DNA of 64,000 bases from Thiobacillus sp. (GTDB lineage: Bacteria; Pseudomonadota; Gammaproteobacteria; Burkholderiales; Thiobacillaceae), in NCBI GenBank assembly GCA_018263115.1, contig JADFDC010000002.1:62001-126000 (forward strand), given 5' to 3'. Positions 8,677 through 16,720 of this stretch are shown piece after piece. The translations under genes were made by a program, and so were the position numbers. Numbering within the stretch: position 1 is the stretch's first letter; each line of letters opens with the position of its first letter. Below the pieces are notes generated by a model. It saw only the letters and a list, made by a program, of their open reading frames with translations. It searched no databases and had not been told where the DNA came from.

Positions 8677-9156
8677 ATGAGTGGTGACTTCACGCATTTT
8701 GATGAGAACGGCAAAGCGGTCATGGTGGATGTGGGCGCCAAACCGGATTCGCGCCGGATTGCGGTGGCGCAAGGCAGTATTGTGATGAAACCGCAAACCC
8801 TGGCCATGATCGCGCAAGGAACGGCTGGAAAAGGCGACGTTCTGGGCGTGGCCCGCGTGGCCGCCATCCAGGCTGCGAAGCGGACTTCCGATCTGATCCC
8901 CTTGTGCCATCCCATCGCTTTGACCCAGGTAAAAGTTGAGTTTGAACTGGATGAAGCGCAAAGCCGGGTGCGCTGTCTGGCCACGGCTGAAACGGTTGGA
9001 AAAACCGGTGTTGAAATGGAAGCCCTGACGGCGGCAAGTGTTGGCCTGTTGACCATCTATGACATGTGCAAGGCGGTTGAGAGGGGAATGACGATCGAAG
9101 GGGTCAGGCTGATCCGCAAGGAAGGGGGAAAATCGGGGGTCTGGACTGCCGGCTGA
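8677..9156 (+). CDS. moaC: Cyclic pyranopterin monophosphate synthase
   Basis: 159 residues from ATG 8677, chosen because CTGGAG (8664-8669) is well placed and MoaC is normally about 160 residues; an upstream in-frame start would add 17 unlike residues. MoaC converts the MoaA product into cyclic pyranopterin monophosphate, the first stable molybdenum-cofactor precursor, in the cytoplasm. Recognisable motifs are LCHPI and the GVEMEALTA segment with the conserved Asp/Lys stretch YDMCKAV. The cofactor is required by SoeA, encoded 1.5 kb downstream on the same strand. Confidence 0.95.
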   Translation: MSGDFTHFDENGKAVMVDVGAKPDSRRIAVAQGSIVMKPQTLAMIAQGTAGKGDVLGVARVAAIQAAKRTSDLIPLCHPIALTQVKVEFELDEAQSRVRCLATAETVGKTGVEMEALTAASVGLLTIYDMCKAVERGMTIEGVRLIRKEGGKSGVWTAG

Positions 9157-9211
9157 ATAAGAGTATGAATGTGTCTTACTCAAGTGTGTCGTATCTTGAA
9201 TAATTCAACAC

Positions 9212-9934
9212 ATGAACTGGCTTGTACGCATAACCGCCTCGCTGTTGCTTCTCGTTTTTTCTTCGGCATTGATGGCAGAGGAGGTCGAAGTGACCTTGCC
9301 TTCCGGCAATGTCATTGCCTACACGCGATATCCCGCCTCCGGTAATGATCTTCTGCTCTGGTTTGCTTCGGAACGGGGATTGGGAAAGGCGGAAAGCCAT
9401 GCCGCGCTTGAGTTGTCTGAAAAGGGTGTCGAAGTCTGGCTGTTTGATCTGGCCAGCGCTTTGTTCCTGCCGCAAACACCGAGCAGCCTAGATGGCATTC
9501 AGGCAGGCGATATGCAGCGCTTGCTGGAACGTGCATCGTCAACCGGCGCTAGATTGTGCGTTTATGCGCCAAGTCGTGCCGCCGTACCGGTTTTGAGGGG
9601 GCTGGCCGGCAGGCCTGATATCAATGCCCGTGTCTTGCTGATGCATCCGAATTTTTATTCTCGAGTCGATGCGCTGGATGGCGCCGATTATCTTTCATTC
9701 GGCAGCTTGAAATCGGTAGATGTGCTTGTTCTGCAACCGCGCCGTTCCGCGGCCACACCGTGGGTCGATAATCAAGTCGAGGCTTTGCGGAAAACGGGCG
9801 CCAATACCGCGCTGAAAATGCTCGAGCGGCTGCGCGAGGGATTCTGGGTCCGTGAGGATGCAACCGATTACGAAGTCAATCAGGGCAGGAATCTGGCGGA
9901 GCACATGCTGAACTGGATGAAGGGAACGCCGTGA
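9212..9934 (+). CDS. Exported protein of unknown function, possibly alpha/beta-hydrolase-like
   Basis: 240 residues with a signal peptide of about 22 residues ending SSALMAEE. The body alternates predicted strands and helices (LLLWFASERG, EVWLFDLA, LCVYAPSRAAVP, ARVLLMHP), which resembles an alpha/beta-hydrolase scaffold, but there is no clear GxSxG nucleophile elbow: the corresponding segment reads YAPSRAAV. It overlaps the start of a TlpA-like thioredoxin, so the two are translationally coupled and probably work together in the periplasm. I do not recognise a named family. Confidence 0.7.
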   Translation: MNWLVRITASLLLLVFSSALMAEEVEVTLPSGNVIAYTRYPASGNDLLLWFASERGLGKAESHAALELSEKGVEVWLFDLASALFLPQTPSSLDGIQAGDMQRLLERASSTGARLCVYAPSRAAVPVLRGLAGRPDINARVLLMHPNFYSRVDALDGADYLSFGSLKSVDVLVLQPRRSAATPWVDNQVEALRKTGANTALKMLERLREGFWVREDATDYEVNQGRNLAEHMLNWMKGTP

Positions 9935-10443
9935 TGATGAGATTGCATACACTGTTTTTTACCCTGATTTTCCTGATGGCAAGCCAGTCATTCGCCGCTG
10001 GCGGATTTCGCCAACTGGACCCGGTTTCGCCGCCAGACCTGACGTTAAAAGATCTGACGGGAGAGATTCGAAACCTGAACGATTTCAAAGGCAAGGTGAT
10101 TCTGGTGAATTTCTGGGCAACCTGGTGCCCGCCCTGCCGCAGGGAAATGCCTTCCATGCAGCGCCTGAAAGAGAAAATGTCCAGACGGCCATTTGTCATC
10201 CTTGGCGTTGACTCCGCCGAACAGCGAGAAGAAGTCGAAGAATTTCTGAATTTGGTGAAGATCGATTTTCCGATCCTGCTTGATCCGGACACTGCGGCAA
10301 CACGTCGGTGGAAGGTTTTTGCCCTGCCCACCAGCTTTCTTGTCGACCGTAACGGCAAGGTGCGCTATTCGATCTCGGGACCAACTGAATGGGATGAAGG
10401 CGAAGCCGTGCAGATCATCGAATTGCTAATGCAAGAGAAATAG
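9934..10443 (+). CDS. TlpA/ResA-like periplasmic thioredoxin
   Basis: 169 residues from ATG 9934, which overlaps the previous stop (TGATG). GTG 9931 and ATG 9937 are also possible. An N-terminal signal peptide is followed by a thioredoxin fold with the active site WATWCPPCR near residue 67. The next helix starts REMPSMQRL, and the cis-proline segment is FALPTSFLVD. Members reduce disulfides or apocytochrome haem cysteines in the periplasm. The substrate is unknown, but its place among c-type cytochrome and sulfur genes makes cytochrome or Sox-protein thiol maintenance plausible. Confidence 0.85.
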   Translation: MMRLHTLFFTLIFLMASQSFAAGGFRQLDPVSPPDLTLKDLTGEIRNLNDFKGKVILVNFWATWCPPCRREMPSMQRLKEKMSRRPFVILGVDSAEQREEVEEFLNLVKIDFPILLDPDTAATRRWKVFALPTSFLVDRNGKVRYSISGPTEWDEGEAVQIIELLMQEK

Positions 10444-10597
10444 GTGGTTGTTAAAACCCTTCTGTCCCTCACGATTTATATTCGCGCCTGCAGGATTAAA
10501 TAAGCTGATTGCAAGAAAATGCCCAAATGAAGCAAAATAACGGCATATTCGAAATAATTAATATTTAGCGCATCACCGGTGTGCAGTTCCGGGATGT

Positions 10598-10688
10598 CCA
10601 TGCCGTTGTCAAAACGGTTTATGGCGGGAATTCCTTATCTGGATAACCTCCCACGGCAAAGCCGCCGGGATGCGCTGGCTTTGTTTTT
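10598..10688 (+). promoter_or_regulatory. Structured leader with a terminator-like hairpin directly before soeA
   Basis: The 250-base gap before soeA ends in a series of stems. Stem A is CCAT-CCGTT with AACGG-ATGG (10598-10624). Stem B is GGGA plus TTATC with GATAA plus TCCC (10626-10652). A small CGGC-AAA-GCCG hairpin (10654-10664) follows. Overlapping it, CAAAGCC (10657-10663) and GGCTTTG (10677-10683) form a perfect seven-pair stem followed by TTTTT (10684-10688). The soeA ATG is only seven bases further. The small hairpin and the terminator stem cannot form together, the classic arrangement of an attenuator or riboswitch. The remainder, 10444-10597, is AT-rich with no gene. A molybdenum-cofactor riboswitch is the first hypothesis, but I could not fit its consensus convincingly. 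Confidence 0.4.
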
Positions 10689-10694
10689 GAGATT

Positions 10695-13580
10695 ATGCAC
10701 GCACGCATCCCGACCGAAGACCATGCCAGGCAGGAGGTGAAATATTCCACCTGCTATATGTGCGCGTGCCGTTGCGGCATCAAGGTGACCCTGCAGGAAG
10801 GCAAAGTCCGCTTCATTCAGGGCAACCGTAACCATCCCACCAACCAGGGCGTGCTGTGTGCCAAGGGCTCGGCTGGAATCATGAAGCAATATTCCAAAGC
10901 CAGGCTGTCCGAGCCGCTGATTCGTAAGCCCGGAACGGAACGCGGAGCGGGTGAATTCGAGGTCATTAGTTGGGAACAGGCGCTGGATATCCTGACCCAG
11001 CGTTTGCAGGAAATTCGCGCCACCGATCCCTCCAAGCTTGCGTTCTTTACAGGCCGCGACCAGATGCAGGCGCTCACCGGACTTTGGGCACAGCAGTTTG
11101 GCACGCCAAACTGGGCGGCACATGGCGGATTCTGTTCCGTCAACATGGCGGTCGCCGGGTTGTACACGATCGGTTTTTCATTCTGGGAATTCGGCGCGCC
11201 GGACTGGGATTACGCCAAATACTTCATCATGTGGGGCGTGGCGGAAGACCATTCCTCCAACCCGATCAAAATCGGCCTGGAGAAGCTCAAGCGCGGCGGC
11301 GGAAAATTCGTCACGGTCAATCCGGTCCGTACCGGCTATTCCGCCATCGCGGACGAATGGGTGCCGATCAAGCCGGGCATGGATGGCCTGTTCGCGCTTT
11401 CCATCGTGCATGTGCTGCTGTCGCGTGAATTGTTCGATTATGAGTTTCTCGTCAATTACACCAACGCCACCTGGCTGGTAATCCAGAACCCGGGTCACCC
11501 GGATGACGGACTGTTTTTGCGCGATGTAAATGGTCAGCCGCAGGTGTGGGATCTGGAAAGGGAAACCTTCGTCAACGGCATCGAGGCGGGCATTACGCCA
11601 GCCCTGTTTGGCGACTTCGTCGCCCAGGATGGACGACGGCTGAAGACGGTGTTCAGCCTGATGGCGGAACGCTATCTGGACGAACGCTATGCGCCAGCCA
11701 ACGTCGCGGCCGAATGCGGCGTGCCGGCGGAAACCATCGAGCGCATCGCGCTGGAAATGGCGCATGTCGCGTTCAAGGAAAGCATCGAATTCCCCATCGA
11801 GTGGACTGACGTGTGGGGCCGGAAGCATGACAAGGTGGTGGGACGCCCGGTCGCCATGTATGCCATGCGCGGCATTTCCGCACATTCGAACGGGTTTCAT
11901 GCCTGCCGGGCAATTCACTTCATCCAGATGCTGCTGGGCGCGCTGGACGGCCCCGGCAACTTCCGCGCGCGCGCGCCCTATCCAAAACCCATTCCGCCGC
12001 ACCAGCAACCGGAAAACAATGTCGACATCATCAACGCGCCGAATACCGCGCTGTCGCGCCCGCCGCTGGGATTCCCGACGCGGCCGGAAGATCTGGTGAT
12101 CGACGAGCGTGGCAATCCCCTGCGTATCGACAAGGCTTATTCATGGGAAGCGCCGCTGTCTTCCCACGGCCTGATGCACATGGTGATCACCAACGCCGCC
12201 AACCATGACCCGTATGCGCTCGACACGCTGATCCTGTTCATGTCCAACATGGCGTGGAACTCGACCATGAACACGCAGGCCATCCAGGACATGCTGCGGC
12301 AGAAAGACCCGGAGAGTTTTGGTGAGTACAAAATTCCCTTTCTGGTGGTGGTGGATGCCTTCCATTCGGAAATGGTCAACTTCGCCGATCTGGTGTTACC
12401 CGATACCACCTACCTCGAACGCCACGACTGCATTTCGCTGCTGGATCGCCCGATCTCCGAACCGGACGCGGCGGCCGATGCCATCCGCTATCCGTTGATC
12501 ACACCCGATAGAAATGTTCGGCCCTGGCAGGAAGTCATGGTGGAACTGGCGTCGCGCCTGAAATTTCCGGCATTTACCAACAAGGATGGTACGCGCAAGT
12601 TCAGGGATTACCCGGACTTCATCGTCAATTACGAGCGTTCGCCCGGTGTGGGTTTCCTCTCCGGCTGGCGTGGAAAAAATGGCGACAAATTCCTCAAGGG
12701 TGAGCCCAATCCCAACCAGTGGCAGGCCTATATCAATAACCAGAGTTTCTTCGCGCACCACTGGCCGGACAACCAGAAATACATGCGATTCGTGAACCGC
12801 GATTATCTCGAGGTGGCTTCCGATGCAGGTTTCCTCGGCAAGGTTGAGCCCATCATCATGCAGTTTTATTCAGAACCCTTGCAGAAGTTTCGCCTGGCCG
12901 GACAGGGTTTGTATGATGGCCCTCAGCCGAAGGACCCGGCAGACAAGGAGCGTCTGACAAAATACTTCGACCCGTTGCCCCTGTGGTACGAGCCGCTGGA
13001 ACAGCAACGTGTCGACGCGGAAGAATACCCGTTTTATGCGCTGACTCAGCGGCCCATGTTCATGTACCACTCGTGGGATTCACAGAATGCCTGGCTGCGG
13101 CAGATCATGGCGCAGAACTATCTTTACATGAACGCAAGGAAAGCCACCGACTTGGGACTGAAGGATTTCGACTGGGTGTGGGTCGAATCGCGCAACGGAA
13201 GAATTCGCTGCCAGTTGAAAACTATGGAAGGCTGCCAGGAAAACACCGTGTGGACCTGGAATGCTATCGGCAAACAGAAGGGCGCATGGGGCCTGAAGGA
13301 AGAGGCTTCCGAAGCGACCAGGGGTTTTCTGTTGAACCATTTGATTTCCGAATTGCTGCCGGAACGAAATGGTGAACGTCGCATCACCAATTCCGATCCG
13401 GTATCCGGCCAGGCGGCATGGTTTGATCTGCGTGTGAAGATACGCAAGGCAGAGCCGGGTGAAACCGGCAGCTGGCCGCAGTTCCCTTCTATCAAGCGTC
13501 TGCCGACAGACAGCTATTCACGCCCCGAAGTGCTGCGTTATGACGCGCGCATCGCGCAGGACGACAAGGGGCAATCATGA
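10695..13580 (+). CDS. soeA: SoeA, molybdopterin subunit of cytoplasmic sulfite dehydrogenase
   Basis: 961 residues, about the usual SoeA length, with no Tat signal; this fits the cytoplasmic SoeABC complex rather than periplasmic relatives such as PsrA. An N-terminal 4Fe-4S motif (CYMCACRCG then LCAKGSAG) precedes the bis-MGD domains. The region GGFCSVNMAV around residue 142 is a likely site for the molybdenum-coordinating residue, although this is inference. SoeABC oxidises sulfite to sulfate in the cytoplasm and passes electrons to quinone. ATG 10695 is the only sensible start, and only a weak GAG precedes it. The four-base overlap with soeB shows operon structure. Confidence 0.9.
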   Translation: MHARIPTEDHARQEVKYSTCYMCACRCGIKVTLQEGKVRFIQGNRNHPTNQGVLCAKGSAGIMKQYSKARLSEPLIRKPGTERGAGEFEVISWEQALDILTQRLQEIRATDPSKLAFFTGRDQMQALTGLWAQQFGTPNWAAHGGFCSVNMAVAGLYTIGFSFWEFGAPDWDYAKYFIMWGVAEDHSSNPIKIGLEKLKRGGGKFVTVNPVRTGYSAIADEWVPIKPGMDGLFALSIVHVLLSRELFDYEFLVNYTNATWLVIQNPGHPDDGLFLRDVNGQPQVWDLERETFVNGIEAGITPALFGDFVAQDGRRLKTVFSLMAERYLDERYAPANVAAECGVPAETIERIALEMAHVAFKESIEFPIEWTDVWGRKHDKVVGRPVAMYAMRGISAHSNGFHACRAIHFIQMLLGALDGPGNFRARAPYPKPIPPHQQPENNVDIINAPNTALSRPPLGFPTRPEDLVIDERGNPLRIDKAYSWEAPLSSHGLMHMVITNAANHDPYALDTLILFMSNMAWNSTMNTQAIQDMLRQKDPESFGEYKIPFLVVVDAFHSEMVNFADLVLPDTTYLERHDCISLLDRPISEPDAAADAIRYPLITPDRNVRPWQEVMVELASRLKFPAFTNKDGTRKFRDYPDFIVNYERSPGVGFLSGWRGKNGDKFLKGEPNPNQWQAYINNQSFFAHHWPDNQKYMRFVNRDYLEVASDAGFLGKVEPIIMQFYSEPLQKFRLAGQGLYDGPQPKDPADKERLTKYFDPLPLWYEPLEQQRVDAEEYPFYALTQRPMFMYHSWDSQNAWLRQIMAQNYLYMNARKATDLGLKDFDWVWVESRNGRIRCQLKTMEGCQENTVWTWNAIGKQKGAWGLKEEASEATRGFLLNHLISELLPERNGERRITNSDPVSGQAAWFDLRVKIRKAEPGETGSWPQFPSIKRLPTDSYSRPEVLRYDARIAQDDKGQS

Positions 13581-14275
13581 GGCTGGGGCTGGTCATTGAT
13601 CTGGACGTGTGCGTGGGCTGTCATGCCTGTGCAGTCTCCTGCAAACAGTGGAATGCCTCCGGCACCACCGGCGCGCTGCCGGATTATCAGCCTTATGGCG
13701 CCGAACCCTCCGGTGTCTGGTTCAACCGCATCCGCCACTTTGAAGTGGGTAGCTATCCCAACAGCAAGACAGTCAACTTCCCCATGTCCTGCATGCATTG
13801 CGAGGATGCGGATTGCGTGACGGTGTGTCCGACCGGCGCCAGCTACAAGCGCGCCGAAGACGGCATCGTGCTGATCGACCAGGACAAGTGCATGGGCTGC
13901 AATTACTGTTCATGGGCATGCCCCTACGGCGCGCGCGAACTGGATCGTTCTACCGGGACGATGAAAAAATGCACACTTTGCGTGGACCGCATCTACGACC
14001 AGAACATTCCTGTCGAGGACCGGCAGCCGGCCTGCGTGCTGACCTGTCCCGCCCATGCGCGCATGTTCGGCGACTTCGACGACCCGGATTCCGAGGTCAG
14101 CAAGGTGGTGCGCGAGCGCGAAGGCTACATGCTGCTGCCGGAACTGGGCTACAACCCGACCAATCATTATCTGCCACCGCGCAAGCACAAGCCGATCCCT
14201 GTTGAAATGAGCGCGGACAAAACCGGTCTGGCTGGCAAGTTGAAGCAGTTCGTCAATCGCATGGTCAAACGATAA
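13577..14275 (+). CDS. soeB: SoeB, iron-sulfur subunit of sulfite dehydrogenase
   Basis: 232 residues with four cysteine clusters for 4Fe-4S centres: CVGCHACAVSC at the N-terminus, CMHCEDADCVTVC, CMGCNYCSWAC, and CTLC with a later CVLTC. It relays electrons from the SoeA molybdenum site to the membrane subunit on the cytoplasmic side. The start overlaps the soeA stop (ATGA). It belongs to the DmsB/PsrB family; assignment to Soe comes from the partner subunits and the sulfur-oxidation context. Confidence 0.9.
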   Translation: MRLGLVIDLDVCVGCHACAVSCKQWNASGTTGALPDYQPYGAEPSGVWFNRIRHFEVGSYPNSKTVNFPMSCMHCEDADCVTVCPTGASYKRAEDGIVLIDQDKCMGCNYCSWACPYGARELDRSTGTMKKCTLCVDRIYDQNIPVEDRQPACVLTCPAHARMFGDFDDPDSEVSKVVREREGYMLLPELGYNPTNHYLPPRKHKPIPVEMSADKTGLAGKLKQFVNRMVKR

Positions 14276-14284
14276 GGAAGCCGC

Positions 14285-15220
14285 ATGCATCCCGCATTTT
14301 CGGTTATTTTTTTCACGGTTCTGTCTGGCGCGGGTTTTGGCCTGTTCGCGCTGCTTTATCTGGCTGATTTGTTCAAGCTTGGCGGCGGCATGCCCGGCGC
14401 GCATGTTTTCTGGACGGGCGTGCTGGCCATTGTCATGGTGGGTGTTGGACTACTGTCCTCCACACTTCATCTGGCCAACCCCAGAAATGCCTGGCGCGCG
14501 TTTTCACGTTGGCGCACTTCGTGGTTGTCGCGCGAAGGTGTGCTGTCGGTCGCGTTCTATCCATTCGCGATGATTTATCTTGCCCTGTACTGGCTGGACA
14601 TATGGCCGATCGTGCGTCATCTGAGCGGGGCATTGGCGACTCTGATAGCGTGGATGACCATTTTTTCCACCGCGATGATTTATGCCAGCCTTAAAACCAT
14701 ACGCCAGTGGAATACCCCGCTGGTGCCCGCTGCCTACCTTTCGCTGGGCCACTTTTCCGGTGGCATGATCCTGCTCGTAGTGGCGATGATGGCCAAAGTC
14801 GATGTCATGCCTTATGTATTGATGTCCCTTTTCCAGCTATTCGTCGCGGCCTTTGTAAAAATGATTTATTTTTACTGGATCACCCGCATCGGGGTCGGTT
14901 CAACCATTAATACCGCGACCGGGTTTACCCGAGCCCAGGTTCGCTTGCTGGATGCGGGGCACACGCACGGTACTTTTTTAACCCAGGAATTCGGTTACCA
15001 GGTACCGCGAATGCGAGCTTCGGGTTTGAAAGTGATTTCCATGGTGCTGGCTTTCGGACTTCCGGTTTTGTTGCTGGGGCTTGCGTTGAAACAGGCCAAC
15101 CTGGCATTGAGCATGGCGGCGCTGCTTTCGGTATTTGCGGGTCTGGTTGCCGAAAGATGGCTTTTCTTTGCCGAAGCCCGGCATGTCGTCAACCTTTTTC
15201 ACGGGTCGCAGCGCTGTTGA
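14285..15220 (+). CDS. soeC: SoeC, membrane anchor of sulfite dehydrogenase
   Basis: 311 residues with about eight hydrophobic helices, of the DmsC-type anchor family. It binds SoeB at the inner membrane and transfers electrons to quinone. The start lies nine bases after the soeB stop, with AAGGAAG in front. No haem or Fe-S motifs are present, as expected for this anchor type. The loss of sequence conservation typical of anchors makes the subunit call depend on the operon. Confidence 0.87.
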   Translation: MHPAFSVIFFTVLSGAGFGLFALLYLADLFKLGGGMPGAHVFWTGVLAIVMVGVGLLSSTLHLANPRNAWRAFSRWRTSWLSREGVLSVAFYPFAMIYLALYWLDIWPIVRHLSGALATLIAWMTIFSTAMIYASLKTIRQWNTPLVPAAYLSLGHFSGGMILLVVAMMAKVDVMPYVLMSLFQLFVAAFVKMIYFYWITRIGVGSTINTATGFTRAQVRLLDAGHTHGTFLTQEFGYQVPRMRASGLKVISMVLAFGLPVLLLGLALKQANLALSMAALLSVFAGLVAERWLFFAEARHVVNLFHGSQRC

Positions 15221-15235
15221 TTTGAAGATTCCCTA

Positions 15236-15263
15236 TTGATTTTTCAGGGGAAATCAGTATATT
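15236..15263 (+). promoter_or_regulatory. Promoter of the rhodanese-tusA-dsrE2 unit
   Basis: TTGATT (15236-15241), a 16-base spacer and TATATT (15258-15263) lie 40 bases before the rhodanese start. TTCCC and GGGAA flank the spacer as an inverted repeat, which may bind a regulator. Confidence 0.45.
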
Positions 15264-15302
15264 AGCGTTTGTTAATGCAATTCATCTGGAGTATCTGAAG
15301 AC

Positions 15303-15620
15303 ATGTTCGGTGTTCGTGAAATAGATCCCAATCAACTGGAAGCCCTGAAGGCAAACGGCTCCCTGCAACTGATCGATGTGCGGACCGAGGCGGAATTCGC
15401 CCAGGCCAAGATCGAGGGTTCCACGCATATCCCCCTTCACATGCTGCCTCTGAAAGTACAAGACCTGCAAAAAAGTGAGCCCATTGTGTTCTATTGCCGT
15501 TCTGGTGCGCGATCGGCGCAGGCTTGCGCCTGGCTGATGTCTCAAGGGGTGAGCAATGTCTATAACCTCTCGGGCGGCATCATGAATTGGGCACGATCCG
15601 GTAAGGCTTTGGCAGCCTGA
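15303..15620 (+). CDS. Single-domain rhodanese
   Basis: 105 residues, one rhodanese domain. The acidic loop LIDVRTEAEF is near residue 25, and the active-site loop FYCRSGARSA has a catalytic cysteine that carries persulfide. Small cytoplasmic rhodaneses next to tusA and dsrE2 form a sulfur relay in many sulfur oxidisers: rhodanese loads TusA, which passes the persulfide onwards. There is no signal peptide, so it acts in the cytoplasm. It probably starts its own transcript. Confidence 0.9.
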   Translation: MFGVREIDPNQLEALKANGSLQLIDVRTEAEFAQAKIEGSTHIPLHMLPLKVQDLQKSEPIVFYCRSGARSAQACAWLMSQGVSNVYNLSGGIMNWARSGKALAA

Positions 15621-15627
15621 TCGACCA

Positions 15628-15702
15628 AGGTCAAATTGGCCGATACCGTATTGCAATAATTTGACCTGTGGGTTAACGTAAGAAATTCCTGATTTGTTAA
15701 CG
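15628..15702 (+). promoter_or_regulatory. Inverted and direct repeats between the rhodanese gene and tusA
   Basis: AGGTCAAATT (15628-15637) and AATTTGACCT (15658-15667) form a perfect ten-base inverted repeat with a 20-base spacer. GTTAACG then occurs twice, near 15672 and 15696. This may be a regulatory site or an mRNA stem controlling the relative amounts of rhodanese and TusA. The function is not known. Confidence 0.4.
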
Positions 15703-15718
15703 TTTGGAGACATTCAAA

Positions 15719-15946
15719 ATGGATTTTAGTAAAGAACTCGATGCCCGTGGCCTCAACTGCCCCCTGCCCATTCTGCGTACCAAGAAAGCACTTGCAGAGA
15801 TGACCAGCGGCGACATTCTGAAAGTCATCGCCACTGATCCGGGTTCCGTCAAGGACATGCAGGCTTTTGCCAAGCAGACGGGCAACGAACTGGTGAACTC
15901 CGCTGAAGCTGGCGGTGAATATACTTTCTTCATGAAGAAAAAATAA
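15719..15946 (+). CDS. tusA: TusA sulfur carrier protein
   Basis: 75 residues from ATG 15719, chosen because GGAGA (15706-15710) is ideally spaced; a TTG five codons upstream lacks a binding site. The core motif is LDARGLNCPLPILRTKKAL. The cysteine in CPxP carries the persulfide in the cytoplasm, and the small alpha/beta sandwich length is typical. In sulfur oxidisers TusA receives sulfur from rhodanese or DsrE proteins and donates it to sHdr or rDsr. Neither of these oxidation systems is in the window. Confidence 0.94.
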   Translation: MDFSKELDARGLNCPLPILRTKKALAEMTSGDILKVIATDPGSVKDMQAFAKQTGNELVNSAEAGGEYTFFMKKK

Positions 15947-15995
15947 TTCGGCACCAAGACCGATACCTTTGACAAATTAGACCGGGAGATCTCGC

Positions 15996-16505
15996 ATGGA
16001 AACCAAAAAGCTCGCCATTATTGCCACCAAGGGAACGCTCGACTGGGCCTACCCTCCCTTTATCCTGGCTTCCACCGCGGCAGCGCTGGGTTATGAAGTG
16101 CAGATTTTCTTCACTTTCTATGGCCTGCAACTGGTGCGCAAGGATGTCTCTGGCCTGAAAGTGAGCCCGCTGGGCAATCCTGGCATGCCGATGAAAATGC
16201 CTTTTGGCCCCAAATGGTTCAAGGGCATCAACTGGAATATTCCCAATGCTGTGCAGTCCCTGGTGCCCGGTTACGAGAACGTCGCCACCAGCCTGATGAA
16301 AATGACCATTGCCAATAACGGCGTGGCCACGATTCCCGAACTGCGCAGCTTGTGCCAGGAAGCGGACGTCAAATTCATTGCCTGCCAGATGACGGTTGAA
16401 CTGTTTGGATTTGAGCACAGTGACTTCATCGATGGCATGGAATACGGCGGCGCTGCCACCTTCTTTGAATTCGCCGGCGAGTCTGATATCTGCCTCTTTA
16501 TTTGA
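15996..16505 (+). CDS. dsrE2: DsrE2-type sulfur-trafficking protein
   Basis: 169 residues of the DsrE/DsrF/DrsH family, DsrE2 branch. The start is MKK-like, with KLAIIATKGTLDW. Two hydrophobic stretches around residues 25-45 suggest membrane association. Conserved cysteines are in SLCQEADVKF and FIACQMTVELFG, the latter containing the expected active-site cysteine. The tandem rhodanese-tusA-dsrE2 is a recognised cassette in sulfur oxidisers, where it moves persulfide in the cytoplasm. A strong terminator follows, so the cassette ends here and does not continue into hdr genes. Confidence 0.87.
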   Translation: METKKLAIIATKGTLDWAYPPFILASTAAALGYEVQIFFTFYGLQLVRKDVSGLKVSPLGNPGMPMKMPFGPKWFKGINWNIPNAVQSLVPGYENVATSLMKMTIANNGVATIPELRSLCQEADVKFIACQMTVELFGFEHSDFIDGMEYGGAATFFEFAGESDICLFI

Positions 16506-16528
16506 GCAGGATGTCAATTGCACAAACT

Positions 16529-16552
16529 AAAGGCAGCTCAGCTGCCTTTTTT
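16529..16552 (+). terminator. Intrinsic terminator after dsrE2
   Basis: AAAGGCAGC and GCTGCCTTT form a nine-pair stem with a three-base loop, followed by a T run. It closes the rhodanese-tusA-dsrE2 transcript. Confidence 0.85.
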
Positions 16553-16654
16553 GTTGTCAAGGAGCATTCGATTCTGTTTGTGGTTTTCATGCAACTGGAT
16601 CACACGGTTTATCCCCTTGCGCCATTTTCCAATCATGATTCACCGACTTTGAGG

Positions 16655-16680
16655 TATATTCCTTCTACTTAATCAGAAGG
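16655..16680 (+). promoter_or_regulatory. Possible promoter and dyad ahead of the FadL-family gene
   Basis: TATATT at 16655-16660 could be a -10 box, although no convincing -35 is seen. It is followed by CCTTCT (16661-16666) and AGAAGG (16675-16680), a perfect six-base dyad with an eight-base spacer that may be an operator. Confidence 0.3.
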
Positions 16681-16720
16681 TTAAGCCTTGCATAACAGAT
16701 TATTTTGCTCAGGAGGCACT

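Noticed and set aside
10440-10700. Calling the soeA leader a molybdenum-cofactor riboswitch outright
   Set aside because: CCTCCC after a hairpin and the molybdoenzyme context are suggestive, but the long P3 region and other conserved segments of the Moco motif are missing; a covariance search is needed.
11178-12008. A 276-codon minus-strand ORF inside soeA
   Set aside because: Shadow of the soeA reading frame; low-complexity composition and no conserved motif.
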